Notes: generated from the sequence alone by a model not told the origin. 64,000 nt of DNA from Halalkalibacter oceani (GCF_023715705.1 NZ_JAMBOS010000002.1:62001-126000); one strand, 5' to 3'; positions 1 to 9,340 are shown, numbered from the stretch's first letter. Translations and numbers: made by a program.

Positions 1-1
1 C

Positions 2-619
2 GAAGCTTTGCGTTATGTGGAAGTAGGACTTGCCGCAATGAAGCAGACGCCGGCATTGCAAGGGAATGAAAAAAAAGTCTTTCCGGTTATTCGGGCAACC
101 TCCTTTCCGACTGAAACAAAAGCCGGAGACGCTTTACTCTATGACGAACATACAGCGGAAACCAGGATTTACTATGTGATTGATCTTGGGGATTCTTATA
201 CATTGATCAATGAAAACATGCTTGCCGACTCTCCATATACAAAAGCGGAAATCGCCGAAATGGCTTTATTTAACCTCCGTTCGTTGCCACAGCCGTTAAA
301 GGAGGATGTTGTGGCAGGGAATAAATTTTATTTCTTGCGGGCGAAGGACGGATTTGATGCCAGCCGCGTCCTTGACCCATCATTGTTGGAAAAAATGGAC
401 AGGCAGGCCGGGGGCCAGCTTGCTGTCGCAATTCCTCATCAGGACGTACTGATTTTTGCTGACATCGTCAATGAGAGAGGCTATGATGTGCTTGCTCAGA
501 TTGCCCTGCAATTTTTTGGCGAAGGACGGGTTCCGGTTACGGCTCTGCCATTTATGTATGAGGATGGTGAACTGGAACCGACTTTTATCCTTGCCCAGCG
601 TAGGCCGAAATCGGATTAA
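2..619 (+). CDS. ytpQ: YtpQ-like DUF1444 protein, 5'-truncated by the window
   Basis: The frame is open from base 2 (codons gaa gct ttg) with no start codon that fits, so the gene begins before the window. About 205 C-terminal residues are visible, against roughly 270 for the family. The sequence resembles the YtpQ/DUF1444 family, whose function is unknown, including the conserved stretch around LPFMYEDGELEP near the end. It is followed by ytpR and sftA, the order known from B. subtilis, and this supports the call. There is no signal peptide or membrane segment in the visible part. The TTG at base 8 could be mistaken for a start, but it has no ribosome binding site in view. Confidence 0.8.
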   Translation, partial: EALRYVEVGLAAMKQTPALQGNEKKVFPVIRATSFPTETKAGDALLYDEHTAETRIYYVIDLGDSYTLINENMLADSPYTKAEIAEMALFNLRSLPQPLKEDVVAGNKFYFLRAKDGFDASRVLDPSLLEKMDRQAGGQLAVAIPHQDVLIFADIVNERGYDVLAQIALQFFGEGRVPVTALPFMYEDGELEPTFILAQRRPKSD

Positions 620-684
620 ATGATAATTTTCTGCGGCGGACATATGTTTTAGCGGAAATCGGTCCTTTTTCGCATCGTTGCTTA

Positions 685-693
685 TGATACAAT
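685..693 (+). promoter_or_regulatory. Extended -10 promoter of ytpR
   Basis: TG-n-TACAAT (TG at 685-686, TACAAT at 688-693) is a good sigma-A extended -10 element. The -35 position carries only a T-rich stretch (about 665-670). It lies about 46 bases before the ytpR start. Confidence 0.5.
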
Positions 694-739
694 GAAATTG
701 GATAAGTTTTTTAATGAAGATGAAGGAGATTTAAGTCAA

Positions 740-1351
740 ATGAACGTATGTTATAATTTACCTGGAATTGGCGACACGCTAATCATTAACGAGCGCGATA
801 TCGATGTTTATCAGCGCGGATTTGAAAGAAGCGGAGATGTCGTTCGGATTTTTGATAAAGAAACAAATGAGACAAGCGGCTATAATATTTTTAATGCTTC
901 CAGCTATGGAACGATCGCAGACCATGGGCCAGTGAAGCTGACTGCCGACATCAAGCGGCTGATTGCAGACGCCTTTCGGAAAAACGATATAACGGAGACG
1001 CTCGAGCTGGAGGACAAGCCTGCTTTCGTTGTAGGCTATGTAGAAGAAAAGCAAAAGCATCCAAATGCGGATAAATTAAATATTTGTCAAGTGAATGTCG
1101 GGAAAGAAGTCCTGCAAATCGTTTGCGGAGCACCAAATGTTGAAGCTGGTCAGAAGGTCGTAGTTGCCATGGTTGGTGCTGTAATGCCTAGCGGTTTGAA
1201 AATTAAACAGGCCGCCCTGCGTGGCGTGGAGTCCTCCGGAATGATCTGTTCGGCCAAGGAACTGGCCCTTCCTGATGCTCCTGAGGAAAAAGGGATTCTT
1301 GTATTGTCTGATGATTATCGCACAGGGGATGTATTTGAACGAAGTGTATAA
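740..1351 (+). CDS. ytpR: YtpR, tRNA-binding-domain protein
   Basis: This 203-residue protein has an N-terminal domain of unknown function followed by an EMAPII/OB-fold tRNA-binding domain like the N-terminus of the phenylalanyl-tRNA synthetase beta subunit. The conserved stretch is [16 protein letters not shown], then [17 protein letters not shown] and [14 protein letters not shown]. The ATG at 740 was chosen because GAAGGAGAT (about 722-730) lies at the right distance. The frame stays open back to an ATG at 692, but that start overlaps the -10 element and has no ribosome binding site. The family is about 200 residues long and its cellular role is not established. A long GC-rich hairpin follows, so it is probably transcribed alone. 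Confidence 0.9.
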   Translation: MNVCYNLPGIGDTLIINERDIDVYQRGFERSGDVVRIFDKETNETSGYNIFNASSYGTIADHGPVKLTADIKRLIADAFRKNDITETLELEDKPAFVVGYVEEKQKHPNADKLNICQVNVGKEVLQIVCGAPNVEAGQKVVVAMVGAVMPSGLKIKQAALRGVESSGMICSAKELALPDAPEEKGILVLSDDYRTGDVFERSV

Positions 1352-1431
1352 ATGCTGAAGATGGACTGTCTTCCCATTGTTTATTCAGTCCGAAGGCGGG
1401 CAATCGACTACGTGAACGATTCGTAGTATCG

Positions 1432-1477
1432 GGGGGCGTGCCAAAAGGGACGAATGACCTTTTGGCACGCCCCCTTT
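1432..1477 (+). terminator. Hairpin after ytpR (constant-apex family, copy 1)
   Basis: A perfect 17-bp stem: GGGGGCGTGCCAAAAGG (1432-1448) pairs with CCTTTTGGCACGCCCCC (1458-1474), with a 9-base loop. The tail is only TTTCTG, a weak U-tract. The apex CCAAAAGG/CCTTTTGG recurs in about a dozen other gene-end hairpins of the window. Confidence 0.75.
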
Positions 1478-1498
1478 CTGCTTACAACGTTCGGTCCA

Positions 1499-1527
1499 TT
1501 TTGTTTTGCCGATGTCAATAGTACAAT
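1499..1527 (+). promoter_or_regulatory. Possible sigma-A promoter of sftA
   Basis: TTTTGT (1499-1504) and TACAAT (1522-1527) are separated by 17 bases, 45 bases before the sftA start. The -35 is imperfect. Confidence 0.4.
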
Positions 1528-1571
1528 GAGCAAGTGTCTCAATTTTAAAGAGAGAAAGTGAGTGAACGAAC

Positions 1572-4139
1572 ATGGGGCCGTTTTATCGCTTAATGAAACG
1601 ATTGCAGTACTTTTTTGGTGGCGATGAGGAAAGTCTTCACAATAAGCGGGAAACTGCCCGGGGGACGAAGTCTTCTCCTGAGAGAGCAGTTGACCCCGCC
1701 TTACAGGAGTCAAAAGTGCTCTATCATTATCCAAAACAGGGGAAATTCCGCTTTCCTTTAGCCGTAGAGCCGGAGGAGCAGAAGCGGAAAAGCTCGCGGA
1801 CAAGCAATGTAAGGGCTAGAGCTTTTCAGCCTGAAGAAGAACCAATGAACCGTCCGGCCACTGATGGAAAAGAGGACAAGCGAGTGGAGAGCAAGCCAAA
1901 GCCCGAAGCGGTTGTTCGCCCGTCACCGAAGGCTGATTTCAAGCTGACAGTGGTTCCGTCTCCTGTCTATGGCTTCAGGGAGCGCGAACAGACGAGAAGC
2001 AAAATGGATGACACCTTGTCTGTCTCACCTTTTCCTGCGCGCCGGCAAGAGGAAATCGTCGCGGAGGTTGACTCCCTTGGAGAACAGAGCGAAATCGAGG
2101 GAAAGGAAAGCCAACCAATAACCCGACCGGAAGAGGAGCGCGAATGGACTGTTCAATCCGTCATGGAGCCAGAAGTGGAAAATGAATGGATAGCAGAATC
2201 AGATATAGGGCGGGCAGAGGAAAATGAATGGTCCGCCGAAACAGAGGAGAAGCCGACCGAGGAGAACGAAAGGGCGGCAGAGTCAGATATGGAGCGGGCA
2301 GAGAAAAATGAATGGCCCGTCGAAATAGAAGAGAAGCCGTTAAAGGAGAAAGAATATGAGCCAGGGCGGGAAGTTGCAACAGGGGCGGCAGTGACAGAGG
2401 AGGAATATTTAAATCCGACCGCCTCTGCTCACCGGGAAAGCGAACAAGAGGAAGCATTAAATGAGCACGGGCCTGTCAATGTAGAGGATCAGGGTGAAGC
2501 GCAAGTAATGGAAGTTGTTCAGTCCACACCGGAGCTGCAGCAACAGCCTGAGTTAATGACAGAGAAGGAGACGGGAGGACGTGGTGCTTCCGAACGATCA
2601 GAAGTCAAAAAGCCAGCAATACCTTTTAACGTCATGATGCTGCCGCAGGACAGAGGTAAGCAAAGACAAAAGGTTGAACAAAGGCAAACGGAGAGTGTCG
2701 AAGCAGCACCCGCACCTGCCTATCAACTGCCTGGTATTCAGCTGCTGCATTACCCGCAAGTGCAGCAGGAGGATGAGACAGAGTGGCTTAATGAGCAGGC
2801 GTTGATCCTTGAAGAGGCGCTGCAAAGCTTCCATGTTGATGCAAAGGTTGTCCATACGACAAAAGGGCCGTCTGTGACGCGCTATGAAATTCAACCGGCA
2901 CGCGGGGTGAAGGTCAATAAAGTAACAGGACTGGTCGATGATATTAAGCTCGCGCTCGCGGCGAAGGATATTCGGATTGAAGCGCCGATTCCTGGCAAAA
3001 ATACGATCGGCATCGAGGTTCCGAACCGTTCGTCTGCGCCGGTGTTTTTACGGGAAATTCTAAGAAGAGACGTGTTCATTCGCTCGCAATCCCCGTTAAC
3101 CGTTGCTTTGGGGCTCGACATTTCCGGTCAGCCGATTGTGACCGATTTGAAAAAAATGCCGCACGGTCTCGTTGCTGGTGCGACGGGTTCCGGGAAGAGT
3201 GTGTGCATCAATTCGATTTTAGTCAGCCTGCTTTACAAAGCGACGCCTGATGAAGTGAAAATCCTGTTAATTGATCCGAAAATGGTTGAGCTGGCCCCTT
3301 ATAATGGCGTGCCGCATTTGGTTGCCCCGGTGATTACCGACGCCAAGCAGGCGACGGCTGCACTGAAATGGGTGGTCGAGGAGATGGAAAAGAGATACGA
3401 GCTCTTTAGTGAACGCGGCGTACGCGATGTAGGGCGTTATAATGACCTTTATTCGGAGCATCCCGACAAACCGGCGATGCCGTTCATTCTCGTTGTCATT
3501 GATGAGCTGGCTGATTTAATGATGGTCTCGCCGCAGGATGTCGAGGATTCGATCTGCCGGATCGCGCAGAAGGCAAGAGCATGCGGCATTCATCTTCTTC
3601 TGGCGACGCAGCGTCCGTCCGTCGATGTGATTACCGGTTTGATCAAAGCCAATATTCCGACGCGTATTGCCTTCTCGGTCTCATCGCAGACGGATTCCCG
3701 CACGATCCTGGATATGGGGGGAGCGGAGCGGTTGCTCGGCCGTGGCGATATGCTATTCCATGAAAATGGAACGCCGAAGCCGGTACGGGTCCAGGGCACA
3801 TTTGTTTCTGATGAAGAAATTGAGGGCGTCATCGCCTATGTAAAAAAACAACGTCAACCCGACTATCTGCTTGAAATCAACCAGCTGCAGCGGGTTGCCG
3901 AGCATAGTGAGGCCGATGATGAATATTTTGAGGAAGCCTGCTATTATGTGCTTGAGCAGGGGGGAGCCTCCGCTTCAAGCTTACAGCGCCGTTTCCGGAT
4001 TGGCTATAACCGCGCCGCCCGCCTGATTGATTTAATGGAGGAGCGGGGGATTATTTCCCAAGCGATGGGAAGCAAGCCGCGCCATGTATTGGTCGATGAG
4101 ATAGAGCTGGAAGAGCGGCTGTATCATCATGAAATGTAA
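1572..4139 (+). CDS. sftA: DNA translocase SftA (soluble FtsK/SpoIIIE type)
   Basis: This 855-residue ATP-driven DNA pump clears chromosomal DNA from the closing septum. In B. subtilis SftA is the soluble counterpart of SpoIIIE. Here too the N-terminus lacks the usual transmembrane bundle. Residues 1-380 form a long, highly charged linker that includes a tandem 28-residue duplication encoded at 2178-2345. The motor follows: Walker A GATGSGKS at residues 536-543, Walker B VVIDEL with Asp at 644, then the LLLATQRPSVDVITGLIKAN block. The last 75 residues are the DNA-reading gamma winged helix (LEQGGASASSLQRRFRIGYN). Its position between ytpR and murC matches sftA rather than spoIIIE. Confidence 0.93.
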   Translation: MGPFYRLMKRLQYFFGGDEESLHNKRETARGTKSSPERAVDPALQESKVLYHYPKQGKFRFPLAVEPEEQKRKSSRTSNVRARAFQPEEEPMNRPATDGKEDKRVESKPKPEAVVRPSPKADFKLTVVPSPVYGFREREQTRSKMDDTLSVSPFPARRQEEIVAEVDSLGEQSEIEGKESQPITRPEEEREWTVQSVMEPEVENEWIAESDIGRAEENEWSAETEEKPTEENERAAESDMERAEKNEWPVEIEEKPLKEKEYEPGREVATGAAVTEEEYLNPTASAHRESEQEEALNEHGPVNVEDQGEAQVMEVVQSTPELQQQPELMTEKETGGRGASERSEVKKPAIPFNVMMLPQDRGKQRQKVEQRQTESVEAAPAPAYQLPGIQLLHYPQVQQEDETEWLNEQALILEEALQSFHVDAKVVHTTKGPSVTRYEIQPARGVKVNKVTGLVDDIKLALAAKDIRIEAPIPGKNTIGIEVPNRSSAPVFLREILRRDVFIRSQSPLTVALGLDISGQPIVTDLKKMPHGLVAGATGSGKSVCINSILVSLLYKATPDEVKILLIDPKMVELAPYNGVPHLVAPVITDAKQATAALKWVVEEMEKRYELFSERGVRDVGRYNDLYSEHPDKPAMPFILVVIDELADLMMVSPQDVEDSICRIAQKARACGIHLLLATQRPSVDVITGLIKANIPTRIAFSVSSQTDSRTILDMGGAERLLGRGDMLFHENGTPKPVRVQGTFVSDEEIEGVIAYVKKQRQPDYLLEINQLQRVAEHSEADDEYFEEACYYVLEQGGASASSLQRRFRIGYNRAARLIDLMEERGIISQAMGSKPRHVLVDEIELEERLYHHEM
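2178..2345 (+). repeat. Tandem 84-bp repeat in the SftA linker
   Basis: Two adjacent in-frame 84-bp units (2178-2261 and 2262-2345) encode 28-residue copies that begin ENEWIAESD and ENERAAESD and end ETEEKPTE and EIEEKPLK. They are diverged at the DNA level. They lie in the acidic, probably disordered linker, so they change spacer length and not the motor. Confidence 0.75.
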
Positions 4140-4281
4140 AGGATTCTATCTTATATCTTGTTTTCGGGGTGAAGGTTTTATATGATAGGGAAGATACAAG
4201 CTTTGAAAAACGACAACGTCTTCTTGATAGAATAAGCGAACAAAGACAAAAGTGGGTCGGTAGTAAGGGAGCATAGAAGGA

Positions 4282-5382
4282 ATGAAAGAAATCACGAAAA
4301 AATTAAATGGCGAAATCAAACGGCTAACAAATGAAACATTTAAATTCGATGAACGTGTAAAAGAAGGCTGGTTTTCAGCAGTTTATTTTTTAAAAACGAG
4401 AGAAATTGTTGAGAAGTATCGACCGAATAATATTGTCACCATGCAATTTTTTCAAAAAGAACATGCCGTATTATGCGGAACGGATGAAGTGATTGCTCTT
4501 ATCCGTACTTTTGCAAACGATGCCGATAAATTGGAATTGCGCTCCTTACAGGACGGAGACAAGATTAAACCATTTGAGACCGTATTTACGATTACCGGTA
4601 AATACGAGGATTTTGGTTATTTGGAAGGTATTATTGATGGAATTTTCGCACGACGGACCTCGGTCGCGACAAATGTGTACAATGTTGTCAAGGCGGCAAG
4701 GCAGTCAGGAGTGCAAAAACCGATCATTTTTATGGGTGATCGTGATGATCATTATACCCAGCAGGCCGGTGACGGCTATGCGGCGTACATCGGCGGTTCC
4801 AAGGCGCAGGCGACCCACGCGATGAATGAATGGTGGGGCAAGCAGGGAATGGGGACGATGCCTCATGCTCTTATCCAGCTGTTCGAAGGCGATGTTGTTG
4901 AAGCGACGAGAGCCTATAAGGAAACCTACCCGCAGGATGAGCTGATGGCGCTCGTCGATTACAATAATGATGTGATTACAGATTCCTTGAAGGTGGCCCG
5001 GGAATTCGGGGAAGACTTAAAAGGAGTCCGGGTCGATACGTCCCGGACGATGGTTGATCGCTATTTTTGCCGAAATCCTGAAGTGATGGGCTCCTTTGAC
5101 CCACGTGGCGCGAACCCGACTTTGCTTTTTGCTTTGCGTGAAGCGTTGGATAAGGAAGGCTTTCACCACGTGAAAATCATCGCAACAGGTGGCTTCAATG
5201 CCCAGCGGATTAAGGAGTATGAAGAAGTCGGTGTCCCGGTTGATATTTATGGAGTCGGCGGCAGCCTGCTAAAAATCACAATCGGTTTCACCGGGGATAA
5301 CGTTTTGTTAAATGGTACCCATCAGGCCAAAGCAGGCCGGCGATTCCGTGATAACCCCCGGTTGGAGTTGGTAGAGGATTAG
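4282..5382 (+). CDS. Nicotinate phosphoribosyltransferase-like protein
   Basis: This 366-residue protein of the type II phosphoribosyltransferase fold (nicotinate/quinolinate family) would join nicotinate and PRPP to form nicotinate mononucleotide in NAD salvage. Visible family features are the N-terminal SAVYFLKTREI segment, YIGGSKAQATHAMN, GTMPHAL, the strand LMALVDYNNDV, VRVDTS and the phosphate-binding end IIATGGFNAQRI with VDIYGVGGSLL. It is of the shorter kind seen in Thermoplasma, and unlike the roughly 490-residue PncB of B. subtilis. A GGGAG sits about 12 bases before the ATG. It is an addition to the B. subtilis order between sftA and murC. Substrate assignment rests on family membership only. 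Confidence 0.75.
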   Translation: MKEITKKLNGEIKRLTNETFKFDERVKEGWFSAVYFLKTREIVEKYRPNNIVTMQFFQKEHAVLCGTDEVIALIRTFANDADKLELRSLQDGDKIKPFETVFTITGKYEDFGYLEGIIDGIFARRTSVATNVYNVVKAARQSGVQKPIIFMGDRDDHYTQQAGDGYAAYIGGSKAQATHAMNEWWGKQGMGTMPHALIQLFEGDVVEATRAYKETYPQDELMALVDYNNDVITDSLKVAREFGEDLKGVRVDTSRTMVDRYFCRNPEVMGSFDPRGANPTLLFALREALDKEGFHHVKIIATGGFNAQRIKEYEEVGVPVDIYGVGGSLLKITIGFTGDNVLLNGTHQAKAGRRFRDNPRLELVED

Positions 5383-5535
5383 TTGGGTCTTTTTTACATA
5401 AACACACATATACTAGTGGATAAAGAGAATTTTAAGGCGTATAGTGATGGCTTGCTTTTTTTGATATAATCAAGGAATATGCAAACAGCGAAACATATTT
5501 CATTGTGAAAAGCCACGGGAAGTTTGGAGGTCCAT

Positions 5536-6843
5536 ATGACGAAATATCATTTTATTGGAATAAAGGGGTCAGGGATGAGTGCTCTTGCTCAAATTCTTCA
5601 TGATATGAAGGAGGATGTACAGGGATCTGATGTTGAAAAGCGATTTTTTACACAGCGCCCTTTAGAGCAAAAAGGAATCCCGCTCTTTCCATTTGATCGT
5701 AACAATATTGAAGCTGATCAGGAAATCATTGTCTCTGCGGCTTATGGAGAAGAGCATGAGGAAGTTCTGCGCGCTAAAGAGCTTGGCCTCACTGTGAAGA
5801 AGTATCCGACCTTTTTAGGCGAGTTCATTCAAAATTTCACGAGCATCGCCGTGACGGGCTCACACGGAAAAACATCGACAACCGGTTTGTTATCTCATGT
5901 CCTCGGTGCCACGTTTCCGACCTCGTATTTAATTGGAGACGGAACAGGAAAGGGAGAAGAAGACTCTTCTTATTTTGTTTTTGAAGCGTGCGAATACCGC
6001 CGGAACTTTTTGAATTACGAGCCTGATTATTGCATTATGACGAACATCGATTTTGATCATCCTGATTATTTCAAGGATGTACAGGATGTTTTTTCAGCTT
6101 TTCAGGAAATGGCGATGCAGGTGAGGAAGGCGATTGTCGCTTGTGGGGACGATGAATATCTTCAGGAAATCCATGCGAATGTACCTGTGGTCTATTATGG
6201 ATTCGGGGAAGATAATGATTTCCAAGCTCGAAATATAGAGACAACCGCAGAAGGAAGCAGCTTTGATGTATTCGTACGGAATAGCTTCTATGGCTCATTT
6301 ATGATTCCGGGGTTTGGAAACCATAATGTTCTTAATGCTCTGGCTGTCATCGCGTTGTGTCATTACGAGAATGTTTCAGCTGAAACGGTCAAAGAACATT
6401 TGCTGACTTTCCCTGGAGTGAAGCGCCGGTTCAGTGAGAAGAAGGTGAACGACCAAATTCTTATTGATGATTATGCGCACCACCCGACTGAAATTGCGGC
6501 GACGATTGAAGCGGCTAAAAAGAAATATCCTGATTATGATGTGGTTGCCGTCTTCCAGCCGCATACGTTTACGCGAACGAAAACCTTTTTGAATGAATTT
6601 GCTGAAGCACTGCGGGCTGCTGATGCGGTCTACCTTTGCGATATCTTCGGCTCAGCCCGGGAAAAGGCCGGAGAGCTGTCGATTCATGATTTGCAAAATC
6701 TGATCCCGGGAGCCAAGCTGATTGAAGAGGATACAACAGCTGAGTTGCGCGGGCATCATCAGAGTGTTGTTTTATTTATGGGAGCTGGCGACATCCAGAA
6801 ATTCCAGCAGGCATATGAATCAGTGGTTGCAGAAAAGAATTGA
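5536..6843 (+). CDS. murC: UDP-N-acetylmuramate--L-alanine ligase MurC
   Basis: This 435-residue cytoplasmic Mur ligase adds L-alanine to UDP-MurNAc, the first step of the peptidoglycan stem peptide. The N-terminal nucleotide-sugar domain starts with the glycine-rich [14 protein letters not shown]. The ATP-binding loop GSHGKTS is at residues 108-114. [19 protein letters not shown] and the C-terminal [13 protein letters not shown] and FQPHTFTRT are typical. The ATG at 5536 is preferred because GGAGG (5526-5530) precedes it by five bases; the frame also opens at a TTG at 5524 that overlaps this site. Its place downstream of sftA is conserved in Bacillus. A -10-like TATAAT lies at 5465-5470, without a clear -35. 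Confidence 0.95.
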   Translation: MTKYHFIGIKGSGMSALAQILHDMKEDVQGSDVEKRFFTQRPLEQKGIPLFPFDRNNIEADQEIIVSAAYGEEHEEVLRAKELGLTVKKYPTFLGEFIQNFTSIAVTGSHGKTSTTGLLSHVLGATFPTSYLIGDGTGKGEEDSSYFVFEACEYRRNFLNYEPDYCIMTNIDFDHPDYFKDVQDVFSAFQEMAMQVRKAIVACGDDEYLQEIHANVPVVYYGFGEDNDFQARNIETTAEGSSFDVFVRNSFYGSFMIPGFGNHNVLNALAVIALCHYENVSAETVKEHLLTFPGVKRRFSEKKVNDQILIDDYAHHPTEIAATIEAAKKKYPDYDVVAVFQPHTFTRTKTFLNEFAEALRAADAVYLCDIFGSAREKAGELSIHDLQNLIPGAKLIEEDTTAELRGHHQSVVLFMGAGDIQKFQQAYESVVAEKN

Positions 6844-6859
6844 TCTAAAACATAATGCT

Positions 6860-6900
6860 AATGCCTCTGGAGTATATTCCAGAGGCATTCTTTATTTTAC
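6860..6900 (+). terminator. murC: Intrinsic terminator of murC
   Basis: AATGCCTCTGGA (6860-6871) pairs with TCCAGAGGCATT (6878-6889) over a short loop and is followed by the T-rich CTTTATTTT. Confidence 0.88.
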
Positions 6901-6945
6901 TATAATAAAAATGAGAATTAATAATGCTGGAGGGGAGAGTTTAGC

Positions 6946-7935
6946 TTGAGAAAAAAATCAGTAAATGCCTCAGAAGTGGCAAAGCGTTCAGGTGTTTCCC
7001 AATCAACTGTCTCACGTGTATTTACACCGGGGTCAAATGTTGCTGAAAAAACAAGGCAAAAAGTATTGAAGGCAGCAAAAGAATTAAATTATCTCCCTAA
7101 TGCTCTCGCCCGAGGGTTAATTATGAATAAATCGAGCATCGTTGGAATTGCGATGAAAGAAAATCAAAATCCTTTTTATCAGGATGTGCTTACGCGCTTA
7201 ACGAATGGCCTGCATGAGAAGGGATATCAGGTTTTGTTTGTGTATACAGAGAATGATGAAATTGAGCATGAGGATATTTATAAGTTTATGGAGTATAGTG
7301 TTGAAGGCGTAATTATTACAGATGCCTTTTTATCATCTGAAGTGGCGATGCGATTAAGTACGAATCAGATTCCTTTTGTATTGCTTAACCGTTACAATAT
7401 TAATATGCCCTGTCATGCCGTGAGCTGTGATAACTATAAGGCTGCAGAGGAAATTGCGCTCGTCTTGTACGAAAAGGGCTATCGAACTCCGGCTTATATC
7501 ACTGGGAAAGTAAACACGTCGACCAATAATGACCGTCAGCTCGGTTTTTTCAATGCGTGGAAATCAAGAGGCATTACCCCGCTTATTGAAGAGGGCGATT
7601 ATACCTATGAAGGAGGGGTTAAAGCAGCTCGCAATCTGTTGAATGGTCCTATCCGGCCGGATGCACTATTTGCAGCGAACGATGTATTGGCATTCGGAGC
7701 AATGGATGCGATGAAAGCAAGAGGGGTAAAGATTCCAAAGGATATTGCCGTTGTCGGATTTGATAATATTAAAATGGCAAGCTGGATTTCTTATTCTTTA
7801 ACGACATGGGAGCAGCCGGTTGAAGATATGGTAAACTTGACGATTCAAAAACTGTTAAACGAAATAAATGGGCAAATTGAAGAGCGGACCCCTGTATTTC
7901 TGCCTGGGAAACTGATTATTCGCAATACAATTTAA
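6946..7935 (+). CDS. LacI-family transcriptional regulator 1 of the catabolic cassette
   Basis: This 329-residue LacI/GalR repressor has an N-terminal helix-turn-helix (NASEVAKRSGVSQSTVSRVF, residues 6-25), a hinge with YLPNALARGL, then a periplasmic-binding-protein-like ligand domain (VGIAMKENQNPFYQDVL, ALFAANDVLAFGAMDAM, DIAVVGFDN). TTG at 6946 is the start, with GGAGGGGAG at 6929-6937. It opens the accessory cassette just after the murC terminator and is followed by the HpsN-like gene on the same strand. Its likely operator is the palindrome at 8003-8024 in front of that gene. No effector can be read from the sequence. Confidence 0.9.
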   Translation: MRKKSVNASEVAKRSGVSQSTVSRVFTPGSNVAEKTRQKVLKAAKELNYLPNALARGLIMNKSSIVGIAMKENQNPFYQDVLTRLTNGLHEKGYQVLFVYTENDEIEHEDIYKFMEYSVEGVIITDAFLSSEVAMRLSTNQIPFVLLNRYNINMPCHAVSCDNYKAAEEIALVLYEKGYRTPAYITGKVNTSTNNDRQLGFFNAWKSRGITPLIEEGDYTYEGGVKAARNLLNGPIRPDALFAANDVLAFGAMDAMKARGVKIPKDIAVVGFDNIKMASWISYSLTTWEQPVEDMVNLTIQKLLNEINGQIEERTPVFLPGKLIIRNTI

Positions 7936-7954
7936 ATATTAAAATAAAAAAATG

Positions 7955-7984
7955 TTGACTAATGTAAGCGTTTTATTTTAGTAT
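7955..7984 (+). promoter_or_regulatory. Promoter of the HpsN-like gene with a cre-like site in the spacer
   Basis: TTGACT (7955-7960) and TAGTAT (7979-7984) are separated by 18 bases. The spacer holds TGTAAGCGTTTTAT (7963-7976), which fits the CcpA cre consensus TGWAARCGYTWNCA at 12 of 14 positions. Binding between -35 and -10 would repress, so glucose repression by CcpA (encoded at 27707) is expected. Confidence 0.6.
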
Positions 7985-8002
7985 TTACTCATGCACTTCA
8001 TA

Positions 8003-8024
8003 TTTTTGCATACGAATGCAAAAA
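8003..8024 (+). promoter_or_regulatory. LacI-type operator candidate before the HpsN-like gene
   Basis: TTTTTGCAT (8003-8011) and ATGCAAAAA (8016-8024) are perfect inverted arms around ACGA, so the whole site is centred on CG as LacI-family operators usually are. It lies just downstream of the promoter and before the ribosome binding site AAGGGGGA (8023-8030), a good roadblock position for the regulator encoded at 6946. Confidence 0.5.
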
Positions 8025-8036
8025 GGGGGATTGTGA

Positions 8037-9323
8037 GTGGCGGTTTTTTTGAAGGAAGGAAAGGCCCAAGGAGAAATAAAGGAAACTGATGAGAAAATCT
8101 CTCAAATCGTAAGAGACATTCTTAGACGAACGGAGAGAGAAGGAGATCAAGCAGTTAGAGAATTATCGGAACAGTTCGATAATTGGTCTCCGCCATCCTT
8201 TCGTTTAACAGAAGAACAAATCGATCACATCATGCAGGTGGTTCCGAAGCAAGCCTTAGAGGACATTAAGTTTGCGCAAAGCAATGTCCGGCGTTTTGCC
8301 GAAATTCAACGTGCTTCCATCACGGATGTTGAAGTGGAAACTTTACCGGGAGTTGTATTAGGGCATAAGAATATCCCGGTAAACAGCGTCGGCTGCTATG
8401 TTCCAGGAGGGCGCTATCCGATGGTCGCTTCTGCCCATATGAGCATCCTTACGGCGAAAGTGGCGGGTGTGAAGCGTATTATTGCATGTACGCCTCCGAT
8501 TAATGGAGCAATTCCGGAAACAACAGTAGCTGCCATGCATATGGCCGGAGCAGATGAGATTTATATACTTGGTGGCATCCAGGCTATGGCGGCGATGGGA
8601 ATCGGCACAGAGACCATTGATAATGTGGATATGCTTGTCGGACCAGGAAACGCCTATGTTGCTGAAGCAAAAAGGCAGCTGTACGGTCGGGTTGGGATTG
8701 ACTTATTTGCCGGACCAACTGAAACGTTAATCATTGCTGATGAGTCGGCCGATCCGGAGTTTATTGCAACAGACTTGCTGGGGCAACTGGAGCACGGTCC
8801 GACCTCTCCGGGCGCATTAATTACAACATCAAGAGCGATTGCAGATCAAACGGTTATGGAAATTGAACGGCAGCTAAAGACATTGGCGACAGCGGACATT
8901 GCCGGCACTTCATGGGAAGAATACGGTCAGATTATAGTAGTTGATAGTCTGGAAGAAGCTTTAAAAGAGGCTGATAGGCTGGCATATGAACATGTTGAAA
9001 TTTTCACTGAAAATCCGTCTTACTTTTTAGAGAATTTGACTAACTATGGCGCTCTTTTTCTTGGTCCGGAAACGAATGTGGCCTATGGAGATAAAGTCAT
9101 CGGCACGAATCACACGCTGCCGACCAAGGGAGCAGCTCGCTATACAGGCGGATTATGGGTAGGGAAATTTCTGAAAACATGTACCTATCAAAAAGCAACA
9201 AAGGAAGCAAGTGTCTACATTGGAGAATATGCTGCGCGGCTTTGTCAAATCGAAAATTTCTCCGGGCATGCGGAGCAAGCCTTGCTGCGGATCAGGAAAT
9301 ACGGCGGGAAAATTAGTAAGTAG
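8037..9323 (+). CDS. Histidinol-dehydrogenase-family enzyme, sulfopropanediol dehydrogenase (HpsN)-like
   Basis: A 428-residue zinc enzyme of the HisD fold that should oxidise a primary alcohol to a carboxylate with two NAD. It resembles HpsN, which makes sulfolactate from dihydroxypropanesulfonate, more than true His[59 protein letters not shown] and GGLWVGKF are typical. Positions matching the HisD zinc ligands are Gln250, His253, Asp352 and His411; Glu318-His319 match the catalytic pair. The start is GTG at 8037 with AAGGGGGA six bases upstream. No his genes are near, so a biosynthetic role is unlikely. Companion genes are CoA-linked and not sulfonate-related, so the substrate may be a different alcohol. 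Confidence 0.8.
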   Translation: MAVFLKEGKAQGEIKETDEKISQIVRDILRRTEREGDQAVRELSEQFDNWSPPSFRLTEEQIDHIMQVVPKQALEDIKFAQSNVRRFAEIQRASITDVEVETLPGVVLGHKNIPVNSVGCYVPGGRYPMVASAHMSILTAKVAGVKRIIACTPPINGAIPETTVAAMHMAGADEIYILGGIQAMAAMGIGTETIDNVDMLVGPGNAYVAEAKRQLYGRVGIDLFAGPTETLIIADESADPEFIATDLLGQLEHGPTSPGALITTSRAIADQTVMEIERQLKTLATADIAGTSWEEYGQIIVVDSLEEALKEADRLAYEHVEIFTENPSYFLENLTNYGALFLGPETNVAYGDKVIGTNHTLPTKGAARYTGGLWVGKFLKTCTYQKATKEASVYIGEYAARLCQIENFSGHAEQALLRIRKYGGKISK

Positions 9324-9340
9324 TCGCTTATTTTTTTGCC

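Noticed and set aside
8037-9323. Histidinol dehydrogenase HisD of histidine biosynthesis
   Set aside because: No his genes are near, the sequence signatures are of the HpsN-like branch, and the gene lies in a catabolic cassette with its own regulator.
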